NCBI GenBank assembly: GCA_964455395.1 | Contig: CAYVWB010000023.1 | Span: 1-54,707 of the forward strand | Reading direction: 5' to 3' | DNA: 54,707 nt | Origin: CAYVWB01 sp964455395 | Lineage (GTDB): Bacteria; Desulfobacterota; Desulfovibrionia; Desulfovibrionales; Desulfovibrionaceae | Part shown: positions 1-8,054 of the stretch, piece by piece | Layout: every line of letters starts with the position of its first letter | How positions within the stretch are numbered: position 1 is the first letter of the stretch | Notes under the pieces: generated by a model | Database searches by the model: none | The model's input: the letters and a program-made list of their open reading frames with translations, nothing else | Told to the model about the DNA's origin: nothing | Position numbers and translations under genes: made by a program

Positions 1-2
1 GC

Positions 3-776
3 CACGCCGCGCGTCTCCCCCTTGACGAGGCTTCCCCTCCGCCGCATGACGAGGTTCCTCCTCTGGCGCCCTACCTCCGCGCGGAGGTCCGCCAGGCCTT
101 GGGCCCGACCTTGCGACCGGGCGGCTTCGCCCTCACCGAACGCGCGCTGGCGCTGGCGGCCCTTCCGGCGGGAGCGCGCGTGCTGGACATTGGCTGCGGT
201 CCGGGGGGCAGCCTGGCGCTTTTTTCCGACGTCCATGGCTTCCACGCCGTGGGTGTGGACCTCTCCCCGTGTCTCCTGGTTGACGCCACACGCGGCGCTC
301 AGGATCTTGCCCTCGCCTGCGCCGACGCTGCCGCTCTCCCCTTGCGTGGAGACTGCATGGACGCGGTTTTCAGTGAGTGCGCGCTCTCCCTCTGCGAGAC
401 GCCCGCCGCCGTGCTGGCCGAAGCGGCCCGTGTGCTGCGTCCGAACGGGGTCCTCGTGCTGAGCGATCTCTTTCGCCGTGACGGCGGAGAGTCGCACCGT
501 CCCAGTCGGGAGTCCCGGCGCAGTTGCGCCCGCGGCGCGTCGACCAAAGACGCAATCCTCCACGACCTGAAGCGCGCAGGCTTTGTCCCCATACTCTGGG
601 AGGATCACAGCCGGCTTCTGGCGGACTGCGCAGCGCGGCTCGTCTTCGCCGGAGTCTCTCTGCGGGATTTCTTTGGCGGAACGCAGTGCGGCGCCGAATC
701 CACGCGGCGCAGTCTGGGCTACACTCTCTGCATGGCTCGGAAAATCGTTCCACGCAAGGAGGGCTCCGTCTCGTGA
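3..776 (+). CDS. trsM: Class I SAM-dependent methyltransferase, TrsM-like (5' end outside window)
   Basis: Predicted methyltransferase. The SAM-binding motif I (VLDIGCGPGG) lies near visible residue 60 and is followed by an acidic strand end (AVGVDLSP) and a motif IV-like segment with DAVFSECALS. The frame is open from base 3, with no ATG or GTG before the conserved part. The only in-window start, a TTG at 99, falls inside a segment (ALGPTLRPGG) that reads as family sequence, so the true start is probably left of the window. It is followed by a Cys-rich protein, a radical SAM protein and a CoA ligase, the order I remember for the DVU_1556/1555/TrsS/DVU_1553 cluster of Desulfovibrio. The stop overlaps the next start (GTGA). 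The fold is clear; the substrate is unknown and the Trs assignment rests on context. Confidence 0.72.
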   Translation, partial: HAARLPLDEASPPPHDEVPPLAPYLRAEVRQALGPTLRPGGFALTERALALAALPAGARVLDIGCGPGGSLALFSDVHGFHAVGVDLSPCLLVDATRGAQDLALACADAAALPLRGDCMDAVFSECALSLCETPAAVLAEAARVLRPNGVLVLSDLFRRDGGESHRPSRESRRSCARGASTKDAILHDLKRAGFVPILWEDHSRLLADCAARLVFAGVSLRDFFGGTQCGAESTRRSLGYTLCMARKIVPRKEGSVS

Positions 777-1225
777 GCGACATCTCCATGGATCTGTTGA
801 AATACGGCGGCATGGGGTACAGTTGCGCGCAGATTCTTGCGCTGCTCGCCCTGGACCTGCAAGACCGCGACGCCCCGGAACTGGTACGCGCCATGGCCGG
901 CCTGGGCCACGGCCTGGGACACAGCGGCGAAACCTGCGGCGCCCTGCTGGGCGGATGCGCCGTGCTGGGCCTTTACGCCGGCAAAGGCGCGGACCACGAA
1001 CAGTCGAATCCACGTCTGCCGCTCATGGTGGCGGAGCTGGTGGGGTGGTTCCGCGAGTCGTGCTGCGCCGGCTGCGGCGGTGTAGGTTGCAGGGACATTC
1101 TCGGGGATGAGTCGCCGGACTTGCAACGCTGCGGCTGTCTCGTCGGCGATGTCTTCACCCACTGTCTGGCGATCCTCGACGCGGAAGGCATCGACCCCAC
1201 CGTCCCGCCCGGCGAGGAGGACTGA
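773..1225 (+). CDS. C-GCAxxG-C-C family Cys-rich protein (DVU_1555-like)
   Basis: A 150-residue protein with an early Cys (GYSCAQ), the core motif TCGALLGGC, then a CCAGCGGVGC cluster and a final RCGC. This is the spacing of the C_GCAxxG_C_C family, in which the cysteines are thought to bind a metal or cluster or serve redox; the biochemical role is not established. The GTG at 773 is chosen because an AAGGAGGG ribosome site lies about 10 bases upstream and the GTGA overlaps the methyltransferase stop. An ATG at 788 is the alternative but sits too far from that site. The radical SAM gene follows two bases after the stop, so translation is probably coupled. Confidence 0.82.
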   Translation: MSDISMDLLKYGGMGYSCAQILALLALDLQDRDAPELVRAMAGLGHGLGHSGETCGALLGGCAVLGLYAGKGADHEQSNPRLPLMVAELVGWFRESCCAGCGGVGCRDILGDESPDLQRCGCLVGDVFTHCLAILDAEGIDPTVPPGEED

Positions 1226-1227
1226 GC

Positions 1228-2619
1228 ATGGAAAGCCTGCCGACCGTGCTTGCTCACACGCGGAGCCTCTGCCCGGAATGCTTCGCCGTGGTGGAAGCCG
1301 CCCGCGTGCAGACTGGCGAGGATGTCCACCTCGTGAAGCGCTGCCCCGAACATGGCGAGTTCCGCGCGGTGCTCTGGCGGGGCGCGCCGGCGTTCTCCAC
1401 GTGGCTGCGGCCCAAGAAGCCCTCGTCCCCCAAGGCGCCCATCACCACACGCAACCGCGGTTGCCCCTTCGACTGCGGTCTCTGCGAGGAGCACGCCCAG
1501 CATTCCTGCGCCGTGCTGCTGGAGGTGACCCACCGCTGCGACCTCGTGTGTCCCGTCTGCTTCGCCGACGCCGGCGGCGAGGGTCGCGTCTTGCCGGCAG
1601 AGCCATCCCTCGACGAGATCGACGGATGGCTGGCGACCATACAGCGCGCATCAGGCGATTGCGTCATCCAACTCTCCGGCGGCGAGCCCACGATGCGGCC
1701 AGACCTGCCAACCATCATCCGACGCGTGAAGCAGGCCGGTTTCTTCGTCCAGTTGAACACCAACGGCTTGCGGTTGGGCCGCGAGGCGGGGTTTGCAGCG
1801 TCGCTGAAAGACGCCGGCCTGGACTCGGTCTATCTCCAGTGCGATGGCGTTTCCGACGACGTCCATCGGGCGTTGCGGGGTCGCCCTCTCGCAGACGCGA
1901 AGCGCCGGGCCATGGCCGCGTGCGCCGAGGCGAACCTGGGCGTGGTGCTCGTTGCGACAGTGGCCCCCGGCGTGAACGACCACGAGATGGGGGCGCTGTT
2001 GCGTCTGGGCGTATCGGCCGGCCCCACGGTCCGGGGCGTCCATTTCCAGCCTCTGAGTTCTTTCGGACGCTACCCCGATCCGCACACCCCCACCGACGCG
2101 CAGCGCATCACCTTGCCAGAGCTCATGCGCGGTCTGGAGGCGCAGACGGCAGGTCTCGTCCACGCAGCGGACTTCATTCCCCCGGCGTGCGAACACGCGC
2201 TGTGCTCCTTCCATGCGGCCTATGTACGGGAAGGGACGGACCTGCGTCTGCTGTCGCGCCAGGACGCCCCCTGCTGCACACCGAAAGCCGGGCAGTCGCC
2301 ACGTGCGCCCGAACGCATCGACGCCGCCGAAGGCGCCCGCCGCGCCAAGGCCTTCACCAGGCAGCAGTGGGCCGCGCCGGCCCCGGCGACATCGAGCGGT
2401 GCGTCGCTCACCATGGACGACTTTCTCGCCGTGGCCAAGCGCAACGCCTTCTCCGTCTCGGCCATGGCGTTCCAGGACGTCTGGACCATCGACCTGGAGC
2501 GTGTGCGGGGCTGCTGCATCCACTGCATGACGCCGGATGGCCGCCTCGTCCCCTTCTGCGCGTACAACTGCACTGCCGCCGACGGTCGGCCTCTTCACCG
2601 TACGGAGACCATGCGATGA
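1228..2619 (+). CDS. trsS: Radical SAM protein TrsS-like
   Basis: A 463-residue radical SAM enzyme. C104-x3-C108-x2-C111 (CDLVCPVC) should hold the [4Fe-4S] cluster that cleaves SAM, and a GGEPT motif follows. An N-terminal metal-ribbon-like part has C15-P-E-C18 and a second set (CPEHGE, then GCPFDCGLC). The C-terminal third has more cysteines (PPACEHALC, DAPCC, GCCIHC), suggesting auxiliary clusters. The family is called a (seleno)protein because some members use Sec in an early CxxC/U; here codon 18 is TGC, so this copy is the cysteine form. A GAGGAGG ribosome site precedes the ATG. It overlaps the CoA-ligase gene by 4 bases (ATGA). Product unknown; the methyltransferase and CoA-ligase neighbours suggest modification of a small acid or cofactor precursor. 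Confidence 0.85.
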   Translation: MESLPTVLAHTRSLCPECFAVVEAARVQTGEDVHLVKRCPEHGEFRAVLWRGAPAFSTWLRPKKPSSPKAPITTRNRGCPFDCGLCEEHAQHSCAVLLEVTHRCDLVCPVCFADAGGEGRVLPAEPSLDEIDGWLATIQRASGDCVIQLSGGEPTMRPDLPTIIRRVKQAGFFVQLNTNGLRLGREAGFAASLKDAGLDSVYLQCDGVSDDVHRALRGRPLADAKRRAMAACAEANLGVVLVATVAPGVNDHEMGALLRLGVSAGPTVRGVHFQPLSSFGRYPDPHTPTDAQRITLPELMRGLEAQTAGLVHAADFIPPACEHALCSFHAAYVREGTDLRLLSRQDAPCCTPKAGQSPRAPERIDAAEGARRAKAFTRQQWAAPAPATSSGASLTMDDFLAVAKRNAFSVSAMAFQDVWTIDLERVRGCCIHCMTPDGRLVPFCAYNCTAADGRPLHRTETMR

Positions 2620-3938
2620 CCCCGGTCACGCCATTGGACGCATGGATCGCCCGCAAGGCCGACGCGCCGACTGCAGCAGGCGGACTCGACCGTTCGCGCC
2701 TGCAGGACTTCCAGCGACGCGCCCTCCACGACACCTTGGCTCACGCGCGCGCTCGCAGCCCCTATTATGCCGAGACGATCCCCACCGCTTTGGCCGACGA
2801 ATCCGACCTGGACATCCTGTTGCGGCAGATCCCCTTCATGAATGCGGATGTCTTGCGGTCGCAGGGCGAGCGGTTGCGCTGCGTCTCCGCCGGCGACATC
2901 GAGCGTGTGGTGACCCTCCGAACGTCCGGCTCCACGGCGTCGCCCAAGCGGCTTTTCTTCACCGCCGAGGACCTGGCGCGCACCGTGGATTTCTTCGCCG
3001 TGGGCATGTCCCAGATGGTGGAGCCCGGCGACGTTGTCTGCTGCCTGATGCCCGGCCAGACGCCCGGCTCCGTGGGGGAATTGCTCGGCCGCGCCATGAG
3101 CCGGCTGGACGCGACCTGCTTCGCCTACGGTCTGCTGGACGACCCGCAACGCGCGGCGACGGCGATCCTCGACCAGGGTGCGGATGTGCTCGTGGCGATT
3201 CCAGGACAAGCGCTCACCCTGGCGCGAGCAGCGGGAGAGGCCTTGCGCGGACGCCTGCGCGCGGTGCTGCTCTCCGGGGAGGACGCGCCGCCGTGGCTGG
3301 TGGATGACATCGAAGCACGTCTCGAATGCGAGGTCTACCGCCATTACGGCATGACAGAGACAGGCCTTGGCGGCGGGGTGGAGTGCTGCGTCCATCACGG
3401 CCTCCACGTGCGCGAGGCGGATCTGCTTTTCGAGATCGTGAACCCGGCGACGGGCGAACCGCTCCCCCCCGGCGATGCTGGGGAGATCGTCTTCACCACA
3501 CTGGGACGGCGCGGCATACCGCTTATTCGATACCGTACTGGCGATCAGGGCAGATTGCTGACCGGCCCCTGCGGCTGTGGTGGCTACTCCTCGCGCCTGG
3601 ACGTGACTGACGGCCGCTACATGGAAGCGAGCCCCTTCTCGCAACACGACCTCGAAAAGGCCGTTTTCAGCGCGCCCGAGGTGAGGGCGTGCGCCATGTC
3701 CTTGCACTTCTCGAACAATCTTTGGATGTTGCGTATCGTACTCTCCGGCGCGGGGTCTCCCTCTCTGGAGCGACGCGTACGGGACGCCGTCAATGCCACG
3801 CTCGAATCTACGTCCGCAGCGGTCGAGATCCGCTGGACCACGACGGCCGAATGTCTTGCCCTGGCTGGCCCCAAACGTCGCATCGCCATCCACGCTTCCA
3901 CGAAAGCGGACGCCCCATGTCCGAGCACTCCATGCTGA
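2616..3938 (+). CDS. AMP-forming acyl/aryl-CoA ligase-like protein (DVU_1553 family)
   Basis: A 440-residue adenylate-forming enzyme of the PaaK type. The P-loop-like A3 motif is RTSGSTASPK (about residues 103-112), A5 is YGMTETGLGGG and A7/A8 is YRTGDQGRL, followed by a CGCGG segment usual in PaaK relatives. A late GPKRR could supply the catalytic Lys region. It should activate a carboxylate as acyl-AMP and then transfer it to CoA or another thiol; the substrate is unknown. The start at 2616 overlaps the radical SAM stop by four bases. It is shorter than classical ligases (over 500 residues) but normal for PaaK-like proteins. As the last intact member of the cluster it suggests the product is a ligated or thioesterified acid. 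Confidence 0.82.
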   Translation: MTPVTPLDAWIARKADAPTAAGGLDRSRLQDFQRRALHDTLAHARARSPYYAETIPTALADESDLDILLRQIPFMNADVLRSQGERLRCVSAGDIERVVTLRTSGSTASPKRLFFTAEDLARTVDFFAVGMSQMVEPGDVVCCLMPGQTPGSVGELLGRAMSRLDATCFAYGLLDDPQRAATAILDQGADVLVAIPGQALTLARAAGEALRGRLRAVLLSGEDAPPWLVDDIEARLECEVYRHYGMTETGLGGGVECCVHHGLHVREADLLFEIVNPATGEPLPPGDAGEIVFTTLGRRGIPLIRYRTGDQGRLLTGPCGCGGYSSRLDVTDGRYMEASPFSQHDLEKAVFSAPEVRACAMSLHFSNNLWMLRIVLSGAGSPSLERRVRDAVNATLESTSAAVEIRWTTTAECLALAGPKRRIAIHASTKADAPCPSTPC

Positions 3939-4189
3939 TCAAGTCCATCCCCCACCGCCTGGACCACATTGAAGTCGGGCGCTCACCCCATGCAGAAGCC
4001 GTCGCAGCGTACGCCGAGTCAGAATGCTGCACTGCAGTGACGCCGTGGATCACATCGTGCATGCAGTATGTTTCCTTATCTCGACCAGCTACAACAGGAG
4101 CATTTTTTGCGTTTCTGATCGCACACATTTTACAAATTTATCATTTCTTCCATTACAATACGTTTCAAAATGGTTTTGATGACACATAG
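3917..4189 (+). pseudogene. Possible truncated fifth gene of the Trs cluster
   Basis: An ATG at 3917, overlapping the end of the CoA ligase, opens a frame starting MSEHSMLIKSIPHRLDH that reads like a normal N-terminus for about 35 residues. After about base 4030 the DNA becomes AT-rich and the translation turns into hydrophobic and aromatic noise (HILQIYHFFHYN) before stopping at 4189. This would fit the start of the next operon gene being cut off by the AT-rich insert. I do not recognise the N-terminus and no clear ribosome site is visible, so this is inference; it may be a chance frame. Confidence 0.3.
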
Positions 4190-4346
4190 TGCGAGATAGA
4201 AAATAAGAATCCATTCGGTGCACGAACACCATGGTATAATTACCAAACAAGTGCACTCAAATTTCTACATCTTGCAACACACGATAAACTGTGTGCTTGA
4301 ATAAATCAATGCGAAAATCATTGACCTACACATAGAGGAGGCGTTC
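3939..4346. other. AT-rich intergenic stretch before the HEAT gene
   Basis: About 400 bases without a convincing gene. Composition falls sharply from the surrounding GC-rich level, with runs such as TTTTACAAATTTATCATTTC. It holds a TATAAT hexamer at 4235-4240 and a good ribosome site (GAGGAGG) ahead of the ATG at 4347. No transposase, tRNA or inverted terminal repeat was seen. Confidence 0.6.
4211..4240 (+). promoter_or_regulatory. Candidate -10 region for the HEAT-repeat gene
   Basis: A perfect TATAAT lies at 4235-4240 about 105 bases before the ATG at 4347. No good -35 hexamer is present at 16-18 bases, so this is only a candidate in an AT-rich stretch where such matches arise by chance. 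Confidence 0.28.
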
Positions 4347-5489
4347 ATGACACAGCGTGACTATTTCGAGGCGTCTTCATTGGCGCGCAAACGAATCAAT
4401 CTCTCATGTCGTCTCTCTTACCGCACGACAAATGCGGACAAAGCGTATAATGTGGAAGAAGCTTCGTCCTGTCTTGTAAAACTTGAACAATCTGACATGT
4501 CCATACGGTATCGCGCCATAATGCAACTTGCCTCCATGGGACGAACCGTCACGCCGCTGTTGTGTGCAGAGCTGCACGCCGATGCATTGACGCCACGCAT
4601 GGATGGCGCTCTGGAAGCGCTCAAGCGTATCGGCGACGAGTCTACCGCAGAGGCTGTCGCAATGTTGCTCGACGCCCCAGACATGGCAGTACGACTTGCC
4701 GCAGTGCGCACGCTGCGCCGCCTCACTGTTCATCCTGCGATTTTCAAGCGCGCTCTCGCCGACACTGCATGGGAGACGCGTCGTGAAGCAGTTTTCGCTC
4801 TGAGCGATTTGGGGCGAACCGGGTGTGAGGTCTCGTTCAAGGCGCTGGGCCGGGCCCTCCGCGACGAGCATTCACGAGTGCGGGCCGCGGCTGCGAACGG
4901 GTTGGGCCGCACCGGTCGTCCTGAGGCCGCTCAAGCGCTCCGGCAGTTGCTGCGTGACGAGCAAGCCAAGGTGCGCGCCATGGCCGTGTGGTCGCTGCGG
5001 CACTTGGGAATTCGCGGAGCCGTCAAAGAAATTCAATCAGTTCTGATGGATGCGAAGGAGGAATCTTGTGAAGACGTCATCCACGCCGCCCGTGCATTGG
5101 GCGAGTTCCGCACCCCGCAGAGCGTGACGTCTCTGGTGAACGCGCTTGAATCCGTGCGCTCCGACGTCCAGCTTGAAATCGTGTATGCACTTGGTAAAAT
5201 TGGAAATCCTGAGGCGTTGCCCGCGCTCGAAACGCTCGTGCGCACGGCCAGGCCGGAACTCCGTCGCGCCGCCGCTTGGAGCATGGCCGCCACAGGCGCC
5301 GCCGCCGTCTCGCCGCTTCGCGACATACTTCAAGATGGCGACGCCGCCGCAAAGACTGCAGCGCTCTTCGCACTGGGATACATGGGCATGGCGCAGACTG
5401 CGGAATACGTGTACCAATCCATGCAAGACGACTGTAAGGAGGTGCAACAAGAAGCCCACGCCGCCCTTGAACGACTCAAGAAGGCATAG
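4347..5489 (+). CDS. HEAT-repeat (PBS-lyase-like) protein
   Basis: A 380-residue all-helical repeat protein. From about residue 48 onward roughly ten units of about 31 residues recur, each with the Arg/Ala/Leu pattern of PBS-lyase HEAT repeats (VRLAAVRTLRRL, VRAAAANGLGRTG, VRAMAVWSLRHLG, LRRAAAWSMAATG). Such proteins are binding scaffolds; no catalytic residues are evident and there is no signal peptide or membrane segment. The ATG has an excellent ribosome site. The gene is less GC-rich than its neighbours, particularly in its first 150 bases, and sits in an AT-rich insert, which fits horizontal gain. Partner unknown. Confidence 0.85.
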   Translation: MTQRDYFEASSLARKRINLSCRLSYRTTNADKAYNVEEASSCLVKLEQSDMSIRYRAIMQLASMGRTVTPLLCAELHADALTPRMDGALEALKRIGDESTAEAVAMLLDAPDMAVRLAAVRTLRRLTVHPAIFKRALADTAWETRREAVFALSDLGRTGCEVSFKALGRALRDEHSRVRAAAANGLGRTGRPEAAQALRQLLRDEQAKVRAMAVWSLRHLGIRGAVKEIQSVLMDAKEESCEDVIHAARALGEFRTPQSVTSLVNALESVRSDVQLEIVYALGKIGNPEALPALETLVRTARPELRRAAAWSMAATGAAAVSPLRDILQDGDAAAKTAALFALGYMGMAQTAEYVYQSMQDDCKEVQQEAHAALERLKKA

Positions 5490-5787
5490 CTGTATGGTCT
5501 GTGGATTTATCCATACGTAGCGAAAGCCCCGCCACATGGCCGAGACTCTTGTGCTCCATGATGCAGGGCATGGAGAATCCACTGCAGCTGAATTGTAATG
5601 AGATTTGCTTCTTGGCGCTCAGCATTTCTTTGGATGCAGACAAGGTTTGGTTGACCGTATTCTGGATGCACTCAAGAATCTTCTCTTCACCAAACTTCTT
5701 TTCCTTCAGAAGAATGAGCAATTCAGACTCGACCATCACAGAAAATGTTTTTTTATTGTCTGAAGAGACGTGAATCAAAGTGTACAT
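5476..5787 (-). CDS. Small hypothetical protein, AT-rich codon use
   Basis: A 103-residue Lys/Ser-rich reading frame with no recognised family. A GAGG lies about 11 bases before its ATG. Its last 14 bases overlap the 3' end of the HEAT gene, so the two converge. Codon choice is AT-leaning, like the flanking insert and unlike the host core genes. The composition (KEKKFGEEKILECIQN, a plausible helix) looks protein-like, but it could be spurious. Confidence 0.42.
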   Translation of the reverse strand: MYTLIHVSSDNKKTFSVMVESELLILLKEKKFGEEKILECIQNTVNQTLSASKEMLSAKKQISLQFSCSGFSMPCIMEHKSLGHVAGLSLRMDKSTDHTAMPS

Positions 5788-6348
5788 AATCTCTCATACC
5801 TCAAAGAAATTTAATGACAATGATTTAAATTTACAGATTTCCTGACGTTGAGTCGACACAGTGCGTATTCCATTGCATACAGTTCTCTTGCTCCAACACG
5901 ACAGGATGATCTTTCTCCCATACTGCGCCTTGTACTTTTTCTGACGCATGCTTGACAAGATCCTTGCATGCCGCACTACAGGCCAAATGGAATCAGAGAT
6001 ACGGGCGATTACTCGACAGGGCGCTACGGCGCAACTCGTTATCGCGTCAAGAGCACAGCGAAATACAATCGATACATGCGACAGTCCCGGAAAATGCGTA
6101 CGCCTCAGATGCAATACGACCTGGAGTCGCCGCTTTCGAACATCGACCATATATGGCCGAGCGGCCTTTCACCAGCCGTTCTCCAGCACAGGACCCATTG
6201 AGCGCTCGAACGTCACTGACGCCATGAGTCGCTCGGCGGCGGCCGTGCAGAAGCCGCATGGCGGCCACGGTTCGTCAGGCATCCCGATGAGCGTCATCGC
6301 AGCCGGGCCGCAGAAGGCGCGCGCCTGCGGCCCAGCCACGGGCGGAGG
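5788..6348. other. AT-richer non-coding stretch
   Basis: About 560 bases with several overlapping open frames on both strands, none with protein-like composition or a good ribosome site. Composition climbs back to the host level around 6200. No transposase remnant, integrase or tRNA seen. Confidence 0.55.
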
Positions 6349-7926
6349 TCAGGACTCCATGGTGCAGCCTTGCATGGCGCTGCGGGCCAGACCGGCGCCG
6401 GCTTGTTCGTACATGTTGAACACGGCGCAGACGCCGATGGCCGCAAGCTCCTCCACTTCTTCCGGATGCTGGGCGATGGCTGCAATCTGGCATTCGAAGC
6501 CGAGGTTGCGCAGCTGATGCGCTGCGTACATGTTCCCATGGTGTTTGGGCATGGCCAGAATCACCAGCTCCAGCGCCTGGTCCTTGCGCAGTTTCAGCCA
6601 GAAGTCCGTGTCGCAGGCGTCGCCGAGGATGACGTTGCGGCCTTGCTCCCTGTTGTGGGCGACCCGCTCCATGGCGTGCTCCACCCCGCAGATGGCGTCG
6701 CCGTATTCCTTGCGCAGTTCGTCGTATGCGCCTACGCCCACGCGGCCCATGCCCATGACCACGGCTTTCGCATCCTTCAGGTCGATGGGCAGCTCCTGCG
6801 GGTGACACGCCTCCCGTTCGAACCGGCAGAGCCAACGGTACATCCGCCGGTAGAGGTATTCTCCGTGCTCGCTCAGGGGTGCGGAAATGGCGAAGCTGAT
6901 GCTCACGGTCATGGCCATGATCATCAACCATTCCCCGGGCAGCATCCCCTGGCTCACGGCGATGGCCGTCACGATGAGACCGAATTCCGAGAAGTTCGTC
7001 AGTGTCAGGGAGGAGAAAAGGCTGGTGCGCGCGCGCAAGCCGAAGAAGCTGACGATGGCGTGGTAGATGCCCGTCTTCAACGGCAGCAAGACGCACAGCG
7101 CCACGGCTGCGACAACCATGCCCCAGGTGGGCGGCCCCGTCATCCCGATGGAGAGGAAAAAGCCCACCAGCATGAGTTCCTTGAAGCTGAACAGCGCTTT
7201 GGAGAGCTCCGAAGCGCGGCGGGAGTCGGCCAACAACCCTCCGATGATCAACGCGCCCAGGTCCGGCTTCAAGCCCACCAGCGAGAAGAGCTCCGCTCCC
7301 ACGCCCAAAGCGATGAAGAGTCCGCACAAGATGAACAGTTCGCCGCGGCCGGCCAGTTCCAACAGACGGAACAGCAGCGGCCTGAGCAGCGGCAGCGCCA
7401 GCAACGACAAAGCCCATATGCTGGGGGCCTTGCCTTCGGAGATGCTCAGGAAAAGCACTGCAAAGAGGTCTTGCATGATGAGGATGCCGATGGCGATGCG
7501 ACCGTAGAACGTCGTCATGTCGCCTTTTTCCTCCAGCACCTTCACTGCGAAGACCGTGCTGGAGAAGGAAAGCGCGAAGGCCAGCACCACCAGGGTGGTC
7601 CACCCCATGTCCAGGAGAGAGGTATGGAGCACGGCCTTGGCCAGCACCAATATCCCGAAGATGATGCCCGTGGTGGAGAGCATCTGCGCCGTGGCGCTGG
7701 ACCAGATCTCCGCCTTCAGCAACCCGCGCACGTCCAGTTTCAATCCGATGGAAAACAGCAACAGCGTCACGCCCAGGTCCGCCACCATGTCCAGCCCTTC
7801 CGGCGGGGTGAGGCCCATGAGGTTGTAGGCGAAACCGGCCGCCAGGAAGCCGACCATGGGAGGCAGCCCCACACGGGCCAACAACAATCCGAAACCAAAG
7901 GCGAAACTGACGAGGATAACGAGCAT
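6349..7926 (-). CDS. KefB/KefC-type monovalent cation:proton antiporter with RCK-N domain
   Basis: A 525-residue inner-membrane protein of the CPA2 family. About twelve hydrophobic segments fill residues 1-375 and include the QD ion-path motif (GILIMQDLFAV) of Kef-type transporters. A Rossmann RCK-N domain follows from about residue 400 with the nucleotide motif VVMGMGRVGVG. It should couple K+ or Na+ efflux to proton entry under nucleotide or ligand control. The ATG at 7926 is chosen because hydrophobic sequence starts there (MLVILVSFAFG) and GAGAGAAG lies just upstream; the frame is open further upstream but reads as non-protein. It lies 128 bases after the K+ channel gene on the same strand, probably co-transcribed. 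There is one RCK-N and no clear RCK-C. Confidence 0.88.
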   Translation of the reverse strand: MLVILVSFAFGFGLLLARVGLPPMVGFLAAGFAYNLMGLTPPEGLDMVADLGVTLLLFSIGLKLDVRGLLKAEIWSSATAQMLSTTGIIFGILVLAKAVLHTSLLDMGWTTLVVLAFALSFSSTVFAVKVLEEKGDMTTFYGRIAIGILIMQDLFAVLFLSISEGKAPSIWALSLLALPLLRPLLFRLLELAGRGELFILCGLFIALGVGAELFSLVGLKPDLGALIIGGLLADSRRASELSKALFSFKELMLVGFFLSIGMTGPPTWGMVVAAVALCVLLPLKTGIYHAIVSFFGLRARTSLFSSLTLTNFSEFGLIVTAIAVSQGMLPGEWLMIMAMTVSISFAISAPLSEHGEYLYRRMYRWLCRFEREACHPQELPIDLKDAKAVVMGMGRVGVGAYDELRKEYGDAICGVEHAMERVAHNREQGRNVILGDACDTDFWLKLRKDQALELVILAMPKHHGNMYAAHQLRNLGFECQIAAIAQHPEEVEELAAIGVCAVFNMYEQAGAGLARSAMQGCTMES

Positions 7927-8054
7927 GGGCTTCTCTCTTCGAAGGGATGCGTGAATATGGGAAAAAGTGGATGGGGATACCGTGGATGGACGCAAGGGGC
8001 CGTCTTGTGGTGACGTCGCCAATGACGTCTCGGGATGGGCGAGCGCCGGCGACG

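Noticed and set aside
1107..2615. Long N-terminal extension of the CoA ligase frame over the radical SAM gene
   Set aside because: Arg/Pro-rich shadow; the ligase family start and ATGA coupling at 2616 explain the gene.
5794..6150. 118-residue minus-strand frame
   Set aside because: No ribosome site and Arg/Cys/Ser noise-like composition.
5968..6201. Small Tyr/Arg-rich frame on the plus strand (MPHYRPNGIRDTGDYSTG)
   Set aside because: No ribosome site, overlaps other equally open frames, and composition follows local base bias.
6370..8013. 547-residue plus-strand frame opposite the Kef antiporter
   Set aside because: His/Gln/Glu-rich antisense shadow caused by GC-rich third positions; the antiporter on the other strand has clear family motifs.
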